From Chloropicon primus (Eukaryota; Chlorophyta; Chloropicophyceae; Chloropicales; Chloropicaceae): DNA of 64,000 nt. The stretch covers positions 992,001 to 1,056,000 of the forward strand of contig CP060757.1 in NCBI GenBank assembly GCA_023205875.1. The letters are read 5' to 3'. The notes beneath the pieces were generated by a model. It was not told the origin of the DNA and did no database searches. It worked only from the letters and a program-made list of their open reading frames with translations. Position 1 is the stretch's first letter. The number at the start of each line of letters is the position of its first letter. This document shows, piece after piece, positions 48,181 through 57,211 of this stretch. A program made the position numbers and the translations under genes.

Positions 48181-48620
48181 CACGCCTCGCTCCCCACCCT
48201 CGCCCCCGTCGTTCCGCCCACCTCACCAAAAACCTAACGCCTGCAAAGCGTTACTGCCCTCCCAAGCGAGCAGCCTCTTGGAGAAAAAATCGTTTTCCAC
48301 CTTCACCCCTCTGAACCCTCCGTGAAATCGGTCAAGCGAGGTACGTACAGAAAGCCCGAGAGACGCTCTTTCGTGCCATGCCCTCCCCGCCCCCCCTCCT
48401 CGCCTCGCTTCACGGAGTCCAAACCCTAAAACCTCACAAACTCTCCCTCCCTCTTTGCGGAGCGCTCGAGGCCTGATGTGGAGGAGACGAGCCGTTGGAG
48501 CGAGAGCCGAGAGGAGGGAGCGAGGGGAACCAGCAAAGGAAGGTGGGTTGGGAGGCTCTTACTGGTTGTTGGAGGTCGTGGGAGCAAGGCGGGGAGAGGG
48601 GAGAGGCGTTTGGAGGGATC
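48181..48620. promoter_or_regulatory. 440-bp divergent region, VASt-DysF / ADT-like
   Basis: Between opposing start codons. C-rich on the left, purine-rich on the right (48491-48615). In-frame codons upstream of ATG 48621 extend to 48495 without an ATG, so the start is taken at 48621. Confidence 0.5.
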
Positions 48621-49351
48621 ATGAAGGCGGGACGTGACGCGGCGGCGGCCAGTGGGAGGGCGTGTGGTGCGGCATCGCAACAAATCCCGACTTGGAGGAG
48701 GTTGAGGTTGAGGATGAGGAGGGGGGGGGGGAGGAGGAGGTTGAGTGGATCGGGTCCAAAATGGGGGGGCGGAGAGGACCGATCCAGGGGTGCGGCTTCG
48801 GTAATGCGCGATGGGACCCCTCGCGCTGCTTCGTCGGGGTGCACGCCGACGAGGAAGGACCTCGAAGTGGAAGCGTTCAAGTCGAGCTTCAACGTAAGTG
48901 GTGGTCTTCTCCGCGCCGCGCGGATCTCCGTCGTACATCAGTCGCTGACTAAAACCCTCACGCGCCCTTTGCTTCCAGTCCCGGTGGATCGACGTCCCCC
49001 GCGTGTCGTACCACGGCGCCCCGGGGGCCTTCAGCGCGCTGGCTGCCAAGGCGCTTCTCCCGGACTGCGAGCCGGTGGCCTGCGATACTCTGGAGCTCGT
49101 GACGGCGTCCGTCACGCAGTGGAGGTCTGACCTTGCGATCGTGCCCATCCAAAACACGCTGGAAGGGACGCTGCACGAGCTTCAGGACCAGCTCGTGTCT
49201 TGTGGACTCCACATCGTCGGGGAGGTGAATATTCCGGTCATCCACTGCCTGGTGGCCCTTCCTGGCGTCAATAGGGGAGACATCAAAAGAGTCCTGAGTC
49301 ATCCGGTGGTAAGCACGACGACGTCCCTTGACACATTCCCCTCCCCCGTGT

Positions 49352-49382
<31 letters not shown>

Positions 49383-50190
49383 GCAACTCGAAGTTCGCTG
49401 ACTCGTCGTCGTTTTGCTCTCGTCGCCAAAAAGGCCCTGGCTCAGTGCTCGACCCTCCTCAAGGACTTGGGCGTGGTGAGGGAAGCCGTTTTTGACACGG
49501 CGTTCTCGGCAAAGAGGATCAAGGACGAGATGCTGATGGATTGCGCCGGCATTGCGAGCAAGGAAGCGGCAGAGCACTTTGGCCTCGAGGTGCTGAGCGA
49601 GGACGTTCACGACAAGGAGCGGGGGGTGAACGTTCAGAGGTATCTTCTGCTCGCGAGGTGAGAAGAGAGAACGAGCGAAGGAAGAATGCTGGAAACGACG
49701 AAGTCCCTCTGACCGACCATTTGTCCTCCTCGACACCCCTTTTCCTTCGTGCGCGTTCAGGGAGCCTTGCGAGTACGACAGCGCTAGCACGTACAAGACG
49801 TCCTTGGTGTTCACCCTGGGCGAGGGATCCGGGCAGCTCTTCAAGGCCTTGTCCGTTTTCGCTCTGAGAGAGATGAACATCACGAAGATAGAGAGCCGGC
49901 CACTGAGGGCAAACCCTCTGCTCGAGACTGGGGACGCCACTCAGTTCAACTACATCTTTTACTTGGATTTCATCGGCCACGTTTCGGAGACCAAGTGCAA
50001 GCAAGCGATGAGGCACCGTAAGTCCGAGACGGGAGCAGCGCTCACGAGTTCGTTGCGGCAAGACGCTGACAGCCACCCCTCCTGCTTCTTTCCTCTTTTG
50101 CCACCCGCAGTGCAGGAGCTCACGCCCTTCTTCAAGGTGCTGGGAAGCTACCCCGTCGCCAGCGAGGCGTTCAAGTACTGGGGAGCTTGA
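48621..50190 (+). CDS. Arogenate/prephenate dehydratase-like protein with altered catalytic motifs
   Basis: Five exons: 48621-48893, 48979-49308, 49434-49657, 49761-50017, 50111-50190; every junction is GT-AG and the frame is kept; 387 residues. An Arg-rich plastid-type leader (1-90) precedes the dehydratase region (SYHGAPGAFSALAAKALLPD, HIVGEVNIPVIHCLVALPGV) and an ACT domain (FKALSVFALREMNITKIESR) that binds phenylalanine in relatives. Family enzymes make phenylalanine in plastids. However the catalytic TRF triad reads QRY (VNVQRYLLLAR) and the PIEN element reads PIQN, so normal activity is doubtful. The core is recognisable throughout and the gene looks intact. Confidence 0.85.
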
Positions 50191-50333
50191 ACGGGGGAGG
50201 ACGCGAAGGACAGCCGTTGCGATGCCAAAGAAGAGGAATAGATTAAAAGAATAATGGAGTGCATTGCGTTTCCCTTGCAAGCGAGCGAGCGAGCGCACAA
50301 CTCGTGCGACCGAACCAAACGTTCGTTGCTCTC

Positions 50334-50702
50334 TCAGAAGCCCCGGTCTCTCCTCTTCATGATCCAGTTAATCTTTCTCCCGATGGCCTTCCTCGCCAGC
50401 CTCTTCGCCGTCCGCCTTTGGTCGATGATCTTCTGGTCGGACTTCTTCGTGTGCCACGTTCGGATTCTCGCCTCCAGCAGGATCCCCTCCATGTTCAGCT
50501 TGCGGTTCATCTTCTTGAAGACGTGGTCCACTTGGGAGTTGTCCTCCACGTCAAAGTGAAGGGACCTCGGAAAGGGAGCCGTCGACGTTCCCATTGCCCC
50601 CGGCGCCGACTGAGCCGCCGCAGGGTTCCACCTCGCCACGCTCCAGCCCCTGCCGGTCCCCCTCCGCAGCACCTCCTTGCTCAACGCAGCCAGGTACTGC
50701 AT
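50334..50702 (-). CDS. Mitochondrial ribosomal protein bS21m
   Basis: 122 residues from ATG 50702, which opens a mitochondrial-type amphipathic leader (MQYLAALSKEVLRRGTGRGW). The C-terminal half holds the bS21 signature: VFKKMNRKLNMEGILLEAR, an Arg-rich stretch, and ARKAIGRKINWIMKRRDR, close to MARKINFLMR of animal MRPS21. It belongs to the small subunit of the mitoribosome. Longer in-frame reading upstream passes through a (TG)n(CAGA)n repeat and is rejected. Divergent from plastid bS20. Confidence 0.8.
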   Translation of the reverse strand: MQYLAALSKEVLRRGTGRGWSVARWNPAAAQSAPGAMGTSTAPFPRSLHFDVEDNSQVDHVFKKMNRKLNMEGILLEARIRTWHTKKSDQKIIDQRRTAKRLARKAIGRKINWIMKRRDRGF

Positions 50703-50747
50703 CTTCGATATCGATCGTGTGTGTTCCTCTTGTTCCTCTTGTTTCTC

Positions 50748-50780
<33 letters not shown>

Positions 50781-50792
50781 GTGTGTGTGTGT
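50748..50792 (+). repeat. (CTGT)n/(GT)n compound microsatellite
   Basis: About eight CTGT units followed by six GT units. Confidence 0.9.
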
Positions 50793-51060
50793 ATCTGTGT
50801 GTGCGCCTCGTGTGCGGAGTTGTACCAGCACAGTGCACAAGAACGAAAACACAACCCCTCCCGTCCCGTCGCCAAGCTCCCACTCCCCGACTCCCTTCTG
50901 CCCCCAGTCCTCGTCGCCCTCCTCCCTCCTCGAGTGTACCACTTGTACACCATTTGGTCACCTTATCCGGAATGCGCCGCAGAGGGCGTCGTCGTGGTCC
51001 AAAAGCGCAAGGGGGGGTTGTGTGTGTGTGGGTGAGAGCGAGCGGGGCGGCGAAGAGTGG

Positions 51061-51085
51061 TTTGGTTTGGTTTGGTTTGGTTTGG
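51061..51085 (+). repeat. (TTTGG)5 repeat
   Basis: Five exact units, 27 nt before the bS20c start codon. Confidence 0.9.
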
Positions 51086-51112
51086 TGAGAGATAGAGAAA
51101 GAGGGAGGAACG

Positions 51113-51768
51113 ATGCGCGTAGTGGGAGGAACGAGGTGCGCGGCGGGGTGCAGGGCGAACGCGCGGTTCGCGGGGCTGTCCTCGGTCCGTTGCGTCGGTG
51201 GAGCGAGCGTGAGGCAGGGCGCGAGTCTGGCGGGTCGTCGCTCCACGGCGAGCGTCCTGGTCGTCGAGGCGAAGAAGGGAGACTCAGTGAAGAAGAGGCA
51301 GCGCCAGAACGAGAAGCAGCGTCTTTACAACAAGGGGAAGAAGAGCGCCTGCAAGACCAGGATCAAGAAGGTGCGCCCTCGCTTCGTCGGACACACGTGA
51401 ACATCTGCTGACAAACTCGAACTTCCGTCGTCCGTTGCGCGTGCTTGCACACCCAAGGTTTTCGCGAGCGTGGAGGAGATGAGTGAGGGAGCGCTTCCCA
51501 AGTCGGAGGCGGACTTGAAGCCAATAGACGAGCTTATCGTACGTAGCTTTTCTTCTTCTTCTTCTTCGGTTTCCTTGGTCACGCTACTACATGGTTTCCA
51601 ACTGACACTTTCTCCCGTTCTCTCTCTCCATAGTCCTTGGCCTACAAGGAGATCGACAGAGCCGTGGCAAAGGGAGTGATGCACAAAAACACAGCAGCGA
51701 GAAGGAAGGCGAGAGTGGCCAGGGCCAGGAGGGACTTGGCCATCACAGCGGGACTGTATTCTCCTTAG
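51113..51768 (+). CDS. Plastid ribosomal protein bS20c, nuclear-encoded
   Basis: Three exons, 51113-51370, 51458-51538 and 51634-51768 (all phase 0); 157 residues. A transit peptide (MRVVGGTRCAAGCRANARFA to about 50) ends near VLVVEAKK. The bS20 body follows (KKGDSVKKRQRQNEKQRLYN, KSACKTRIKKVFASVE, HKNTAARRKARVARA). It binds 16S rRNA in the plastid small subunit. rps20 is plastid-encoded in red-lineage algae and nuclear in green ones, which supports a green host. Confidence 0.93.
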
Positions 51769-51783
51769 ACGCACACAACATTC

Positions 51784-51788
51784 TGTAA
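51784..51788 (+). terminator. TGTAA poly(A) signal candidate of bS20c
   Basis: Lies 16 nt past the stop. Confidence 0.5.
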
Positions 51789-51869
51789 TCTTACGACCAC
51801 ACACACGGTTTCTTTAGGACTCTCTGCCTCTTCCTTCCGCTGCGTGCGTACAATCAAATCTGCTCCAAG

Positions 51870-51874
51870 TTACA
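51870..51874 (-). terminator. TGTAA poly(A) signal candidate of RING-H2 gene
   Basis: TTACA on the + strand, 57 nt past the stop at 51931; the convergent bS20c signal lies 82 nt away. Confidence 0.45.
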
Positions 51875-51930
51875 ATTGTAGAGGTGTTTTAAAGAAAAAA
51901 GGTGTGTTCTAAAACCCTCGGTGTCCTCCC

Positions 51931-53130
51931 CTAGTGGGCACCTGGTCTCTGGCCCCTCGACAGAATCAAGATCGCCGGGGTCGAGCTCCGAGCGCTGCTC
52001 CAAATGAAGATTCTTCGAGACGGGGACAAGCCGTGGGCGACCTCGCTGATGTTGGAAGGGCTTGGACCCGCGTCCACTCCGCTCTCGGGCGCTTCCACCT
52101 CTTCCTGGTCGCTGAAAGAATCGTCGTCGTTCTCGTCGTTCTCGTGGCCCTCGCAGCAGTCACACATGCTGCAGCCTCCTCCTTGCTCCTCCTCCACTTC
52201 TTCTGCCGCTGCTGCCGCTGGCACTTCAACTTTCTCTCTGCACATGGGGCAGGTGGAGTGCGAGCTCAGCCACTTCCACAGGCACGACTTGTGAAAGATG
52301 TGATCCTCGAAGCAGGGCAGCCTCACCAGGTCCTCCCCCAGCAGCATGGGGTTGTAGCAGACTGGGCAGTCGTGTGGAACGCAGCAGAGCGCCTCCTGAT
52401 TCCCCTCGGACATGACAGGGAGCCTCTCGAACTCCTCCCTCGTCAAGCCCTCGCTCTTCTGGTCCCGGAGCGAGAGACTCAGGATCGGGAGGATCTGAGA
52501 GAGATAGCCCATGGCCTCGTCCAGGTGCGTGTACGGAATGTAAACGTAAACATCACCTTGCTGGCTGGAGGCAAAGTCTTGAATCTCTTGCCACACCTCG
52601 TCGGATTGGCGGGCCATCCCCCTCCTTATGCCAGCGACCAAGCTCCTCCTCCCCAGGATGCTCGAGGAGGAAGGTGAGGCGCTGTCACCCTCGAGGCCTT
52701 CCCTGTCGCGGCGCGGCCCGGGCCTTCCAAAGGCTGGATCGTTCGAAAGAAGGGCCGCCATTATTCTCTGCCTGAACTCGCTCCTGAGCCTATTTCTGTT
52801 GTCAAGGCTGACGTGAGCTGCCGGGGACACGTTCGAGGAGCGACGCGAGAATCCGTTGGAGAAGAGTTTTCCGACCTTCCTGCAGAAACTCCTGAAGGAA
52901 CCGCTCCTGCGGGTTGTGCCCCGAGCTGGACGGCTGGTGCCCCTCCTGGAGGCGTTGTTTGGCAGGATCTGGCGCCTCGACGCCACCCCGGACCCCTCGA
53001 CCTCCTCGACCAACTCGTTGCCTTGGCTCACTTCTTGTTCCTCCGAGGAGATTTCCCCGTCTTGCGAGTCATCCAAAGCACCCGTCACCCTCTCGGGCGT
53101 CTCTGAGTGCACGCTCAGGCACCCCAACAT
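51931..53130 (-). CDS. RING-H2 ubiquitin ligase
   Basis: 399 residues. The RING-H2 domain lies at about 255-300: CPVCYNPMLLGEDLVRLPC, FEDHIFHKSCLWKWL, CPMC, with three residues between Cys3 and His4, within the allowed range. The N-terminal 120 residues are Ser/Arg rich, and the C-terminal segment is acidic (EVEEEQGGGCSMCDCCEGHE) with a further Cys cluster. A helical domain (FASSQQGDVYVYIPYTHLDE) sits just before the RING. No membrane helix. Likely an E3 ubiquitin ligase; substrate unknown. Confidence 0.85.
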   Translation of the reverse strand: MLGCLSVHSETPERVTGALDDSQDGEISSEEQEVSQGNELVEEVEGSGVASRRQILPNNASRRGTSRPARGTTRRSGSFRSFCRKVGKLFSNGFSRRSSNVSPAAHVSLDNRNRLRSEFRQRIMAALLSNDPAFGRPGPRRDREGLEGDSASPSSSSILGRRSLVAGIRRGMARQSDEVWQEIQDFASSQQGDVYVYIPYTHLDEAMGYLSQILPILSLSLRDQKSEGLTREEFERLPVMSEGNQEALCCVPHDCPVCYNPMLLGEDLVRLPCFEDHIFHKSCLWKWLSSHSTCPMCREKVEVPAAAAAEEVEEEQGGGCSMCDCCEGHENDENDDDSFSDQEEVEAPESGVDAGPSPSNISEVAHGLSPSRRIFIWSSARSSTPAILILSRGQRPGAH

Positions 53131-53633
53131 CCCTCTTACTCCCTGTCAGCGCCCCTCTCGCCCCCTCTCCTCTCGCAGTCTATCGGTGTGACGTGGAAGT
53201 CGGATTCAAAACTATCCGCACAAAGCCACAAAAAGCCAACCAAGAAAAAGAAAAAGAAAGCTCTTTCCCTTCCCACGGAGAGAACGAAAGGTACCAGCGG
53301 AGCAAACGCGGTCCGCTTTTGTCCCAAAGTCTCGACCTTTTCCCTGGTCGTTGTACCCAAGCAACTGGTCTCCTCGTGGTCTGGCGCCAAGGGACTCTTT
53401 TAGTCCCCGGAGAGACCCCTGGATTGCAAGAAATTTTTTTTCACGTGACGAGCAAGGGACGAGGAGAGAGAAGGAAGAAGAGAAGGGACGGACTTTTCGG
53501 ACGGACTCCTCTCGCCTCTGGCCTTGGCTGGGAGGGAGGGGTGGGAGCTGGCCGCCCAGCTAAAAATCAATAAAAGTGTTGTATATCTAATTACAAATAC
53601 CTTTCTCCGAGGAGAACTCTTCAGAATCATGAT
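53131..53633. other. 503-nt segment: RING-H2 promoter and CDC50 3' flank
   Basis: Both flanking genes run leftward. Bases 53200-53290 are A-rich and may be the RING-H2 leader; 53455-53540 is purine-rich. TTACA at 53591-53595 belongs to the CDC50 3' end. Confidence 0.5.
53591..53595 (-). terminator. TGTAA poly(A) signal candidate of CDC50
   Basis: TTACA on the + strand, 39 nt past the CDC50 stop. Confidence 0.5.
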
Positions 53634-54638
53634 TTATTCCTTCTGGGCCTTGTTCCAGGACAACAGAGTGACGTCTCCCAACTCTCTTGGGTACTTGCAA
53701 AGCAGTCCCAAGAAGACCAAGCCGAAGATGAAGCAGATGCTTCCGACGGTGAGGTAGGCAATGCCCAAGAAGTCGTTCTTTCCTCCGAGCCAAGAAGCAG
53801 TACTCAACACAAGCTTCTTCTTTCCGTCGAACTTGTAGGTGTTGTACCTGTTGTCGATGTCGACGGTGATGGTGCTTCCGGCCTCGACGTCCTGCTCGAT
53901 CTTTCCGTACAACTTCCTGAAGGTAGGGAGGGCAGAGGTTCTCATCCAGACGATGAAGTGCTCGTTCTCGTTCAGGGGACCGGAAATGCTTCCGCCTCCC
54001 CTGTACTCTGGGATATCGTTGAAGTTAAGAGTTGGCTGGTTTCCGAACTTCTCCTTCCTGTCACTGCTCCAAGCGATTCCCTTGTCCGTGAAAGGGAGGT
54101 TCTGCCCGTTCATAGCAAGGGAGTAAGTGTCGTTGAAAAAGGACCAGGCAATCAGACCGCAAGGGCTGACCTCCAGCTTCGCTTCTCCACCGGTGTAGAC
54201 CTTTGGCTCACAGCTGCTCATGGCTCCCGTAGCGTCGCCGCGAATCTGCTCGTCACTTCTGCTCTTGACGTATCTTCTGTGGTTCTGGTAAAAGTTGTGG
54301 AGCTCGTAGTAGATAAAGACTGGGGCCTTCATCTTCTCCGTGACCTGAAAGGACACCTGGCAGTTCGTTCCCGCCCCGTTCAGGGCCTGAAGGTTGGTCT
54401 CCCTATCCGCGTTGGAAGTTCCTTGCACGCACAAGTCGTCGTACCTCTGGGTGTACTCGACCACCTCGCTCGAGGCCTGGAGGCAAATTGCACCCAAGGG
54501 AATGAACAAGGTTCCTATGAACATGAAGGTGATGACCACCAGCTTCGGCACGAGCAGGGGCTTGCATGCCGGCAACTCCTGCTGGGTGAAAGGGTTATAC
54601 GTTGGTTCGTTGCTTCTCTCCTCCTTTACGTCCGCCAT
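53634..54638 (-). CDS. CDC50/LEM3/ALIS subunit of P4-ATPase lipid flippase
   Basis: 334 residues from ATG 54638. YNPFTQQELPACKPLLVPK precedes the first membrane helix (VITFMFIGTLFIPLGAICLQ). The lumenal domain has KAPVFIYYELHNFYQNHRRY, CGLIAWSFFNDTYSL, IVWMRTSALPTFRKLYGKI, and the second helix follows FLGIAYLTVGSICFIFGLVF. These match the whole family. CDC50 subunits guide P4-ATPases out of the ER and support phospholipid flipping at Golgi and plasma membrane. The in-frame stretch upstream to 54815 could be leader or N-terminal extension; the chosen start matches the family. Confidence 0.93.
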   Translation of the reverse strand: MADVKEERSNEPTYNPFTQQELPACKPLLVPKLVVITFMFIGTLFIPLGAICLQASSEVVEYTQRYDDLCVQGTSNADRETNLQALNGAGTNCQVSFQVTEKMKAPVFIYYELHNFYQNHRRYVKSRSDEQIRGDATGAMSSCEPKVYTGGEAKLEVSPCGLIAWSFFNDTYSLAMNGQNLPFTDKGIAWSSDRKEKFGNQPTLNFNDIPEYRGGGSISGPLNENEHFIVWMRTSALPTFRKLYGKIEQDVEAGSTITVDIDNRYNTYKFDGKKKLVLSTASWLGGKNDFLGIAYLTVGSICFIFGLVFLGLLCKYPRELGDVTLLSWNKAQKE

Positions 54639-55727
54639 TTTGTCGCTCGCTTGTATTTTCTCGCCCTCAAGCTTAGTGGCTTTCCCACCAGCTTTTTCGG
54701 GTTCAGTACTCCACGCTTCCTGCGTGATGCTTCTGACTCTTCGCGTCGAAGAGTCCTCAAGAGGAAATACAAATCCGCCCTCGGGTTCGCCTCCTCTAAC
54801 ACCACTTCGCACCAAGCGGTCCGGTAAGGGTCAACTTCTTTCCAAAGCCGAGACTCAAACCAAAAGTCTTTGCTCCAGTCAGCTCTCCTCTCTCTCTCTT
54901 GGACTTCCAGCCCACAACTTTCCTCCCCAAAGCCTCAAAGATACCTCTCTAATTCGTCTTGATGCCCTTCTTTGCAAAACAACAAGGCAAGAAGACACAA
55001 AGAAGGCAAAGGCTGACTGAAGGAACGAAAACGAAAACGAAAAAAAATGAAGAAGAAAAAAAGCCGTCAAGAGAATCTTGGAGTGGAAAATCCATCTTGC
55101 GTACCAAAATACGACGACGGACAACGAAAAACCATTACAAACAGGAGAGAGAAGGAGAGAGAGAGAAGAGGAAGAGGGGTGGTGCAAGATGGAAAATCTA
55201 CTGCGTGTGGGACCTCGCGAAGAAACGTGGACGACGACGAGCGAGGGGAGAGCGCCCTCTCGCCTTCGAGGGTTGACGATGGTTGACGTACGTACGTACG
55301 TAGTAATCCCCTGTCCATTCGATCGAGTCTCCTCAATCCGTCGCTTCAATCCACCCCCTTCGTTTGCAACGAGAATCTCTTTCGACAGTCTGCTCTGCAG
55401 GGGAGAGACTCAAGGACCCAAAGTCTGGAGATGATGAATCTCTCTCATCGAATATGAAACCCCCGAACCTAACGGCTCAAAAATTTTGAGCCATGGCAGA
55501 AAAAACGGCAAAGCGGCTAAGGGCCACAACAGTTCGAGGAAAAAGTCGAGAGCGGCCCAGGTGCAGGTAGAGGGACGGGAGACAGAATCGCCGGGGGTGC
55601 CCTCGAACGATACGTGACCGCATGGCAGCAAAAGTCACCCGGAGCGGCAGTGGTGTTTCGTGAATCGAACGATTGACTTGAGATCCTTCCTCTTTGCATA
55701 GAGCAAGCCCCCTCGTAACTCGTGATT
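54639..55727. promoter_or_regulatory. 1089-bp divergent region, CDC50 / AP2 gene, longest gap in window
   Basis: The largest non-coding stretch here. It includes A-rich DNA (55018-55070), a (ACGT-like) tacg repeat at 55286-55300, and GA tracts near 55145-55170. A 25-codon open frame (ATG 55493 to TAG 55570) lies upstream of the AP2 start in a different register. An unusually long control region fits a transcription-factor gene. Confidence 0.5.
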
Positions 55728-55906
55728 ATGGTGATGGAGCAAGCAGCGCCCGTTGCTGCGGTGGCGGGCGGGAGCGCCCCCCCAGCCAACAACAAGGCCG
55801 AGAAGGAGCCCGCGGAGCCGGCGAAGAAGAAGAGGAAGAACACCTCTCTCGGGAAGAACTTGAAGAGGAAGTGGGAGAACAAGGTAAATCACCTTTCTCC
55901 TTGGAT

Positions 55907-55942
<36 letters not shown>

Positions 55943-57071
55943 GGTCCCGGTCCCCTGCTGACTCGCGACCACGCCCCTCTCTCTCTCTCTTCACGCGCGT
56001 CGTCGTCGCCCGAGAAGACCGACGACTGCACGACGAGCCGGTACCGGGGCGTGACCAAGCACAGGAGGAGCGGAAGGTGGGAGTCCCACATCTGGGTCTC
56101 CGCCAAGGGCAAGCAGATCTACTTGGGGGGCTACGAGCTCGAGGAGCACGCGGCGTCCGCGTACGACGTGGCCCGACTGAAGATCAAGGGCAAGGCCGCG
56201 AAGACGAACTTCCCCGTCGAGAAGTACGACAAGGTCCTCGTGTACCTCGAGCAGCTCACCTTCGACGACTTGGTGATGGCGGTGCGGAAGCAGAGCCAGG
56301 TGAGGAGCCCGTCGAGGCGAGACGACCGGACTGCGGTGGCTGACTTTTCTTTTCGCGAACGCCCTCCTTTCTCCTTCTCACGAACTCTTCTCCATTTCCC
56401 AGGGCTTCGCGAAGAGTCCCGCGGGCATGAAGTGGGCCTCGAAGCACTCCTCCGGCAAGTGGGAGGCCAAGGCCTTGGTGGGGTCGGGATCCAAATCCAT
56501 CCACCTCGGGTACTTCGACAGCGAGCAGGAAGCCCTCGCCGCGCATCGCAGGGCCGTGGCCAAAATGAGCGGCGACTTTGCTCGAGCGAAGAGCGGCGCC
56601 CCGACGATCTCGTCGGCCACGCAGCCCGGGAAGCAGGCGGCTCTCGCCAGCGGCCACCAGATCGCCCAGAGGGAGCCCGAGCTGGGCATGACGGACCTGC
56701 AGAGCTACGAGATGAGGCTCTACGGCAAGATGGGTCTCGGCATCTCCAACCTGCCCTCCATGAAGTCGGCCAACGCCAACCAGCTCAGCAACCCAACCCT
56801 TGGAGCGACTCTGGCGTCCATGATGCAGCACCCCGAGCAGAAAGCCCAGAGCCTTGCCCCGCCAGAATACAACTCGCTCGCCCGCAACGCGCTGAGCACG
56901 CCGCAGTTGCCGGCTGGGGCCGGCTCGGTGCCGCAGAGCAAACTTTCGGAGGCGAACTCCGTCGTGGCCATGCAGCAGCAGCAGCTCCAGGCTTTGGCCT
57001 CCCTCCAAGGCAACCAGAGAATCATCAACCACTTCTCGGGCAACAACCTCAACGCCAACCCCGAGGTATGA
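55728..57071 (+). CDS. AP2-domain transcription factor
   Basis: Exons 55728-55883, 56018-56299 (acceptor could also be at 56015, adding one Lys) and 56403-57071; 368 residues. A basic stretch AKKKRKNTSLGKNLKRKWEN is a nuclear signal. The first AP2 domain (about 60-120) is complete: SRYRGVTKHRRSGRWESHIW, IYLGGYELEEHAASAYDVAR. A second, partial AP2-like unit (GMKWASKHSSGKWEAKAL, IHLGYFDSEQEALAAHRRAV) lacks the YRG element. The C-terminal half is Gln/Asn/Ser rich, as in activators. The second intron is short (103 nt). Target genes unknown. Confidence 0.88.
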
Positions 57072-57211
57072 AAAACTAAGATAGCCTGCAATCAAATCAA
57101 TCACAACTTTTCCCCTGCGTCGTCGCGTCATCTAGACCCCCTGTGTCCACCTCATGTCATGAGAGATCGAAGTTCAAGTCGAGGTCCAGAACGAAGCCTG
57201 AACAGCGAGGC

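Larger units (their letters stand above)
50703..51112. promoter_or_regulatory. 410-bp bidirectional region between two organellar ribosomal protein genes
   Basis: Opposing starts of bS21m and bS20c. Contains (CTGT)n and (GT)n at about 50748-50792, then five exact TTTGG units at 51061-51085, close to the bS20c ATG. Confidence 0.6.

Noticed and set aside
50703-50942. N-terminal extension of bS21m through a repeat
   Set aside because: It encodes THTHTDRQTDRQ-type sequence from a microsatellite; the ATG at 50702 opens a normal mitochondrial leader.
54639-54815. 59-codon N-terminal extension of CDC50
   Set aside because: The sequence is open but not protein-like, and CDC50 family members start close to the chosen ATG before the YNPFTQQELP segment.
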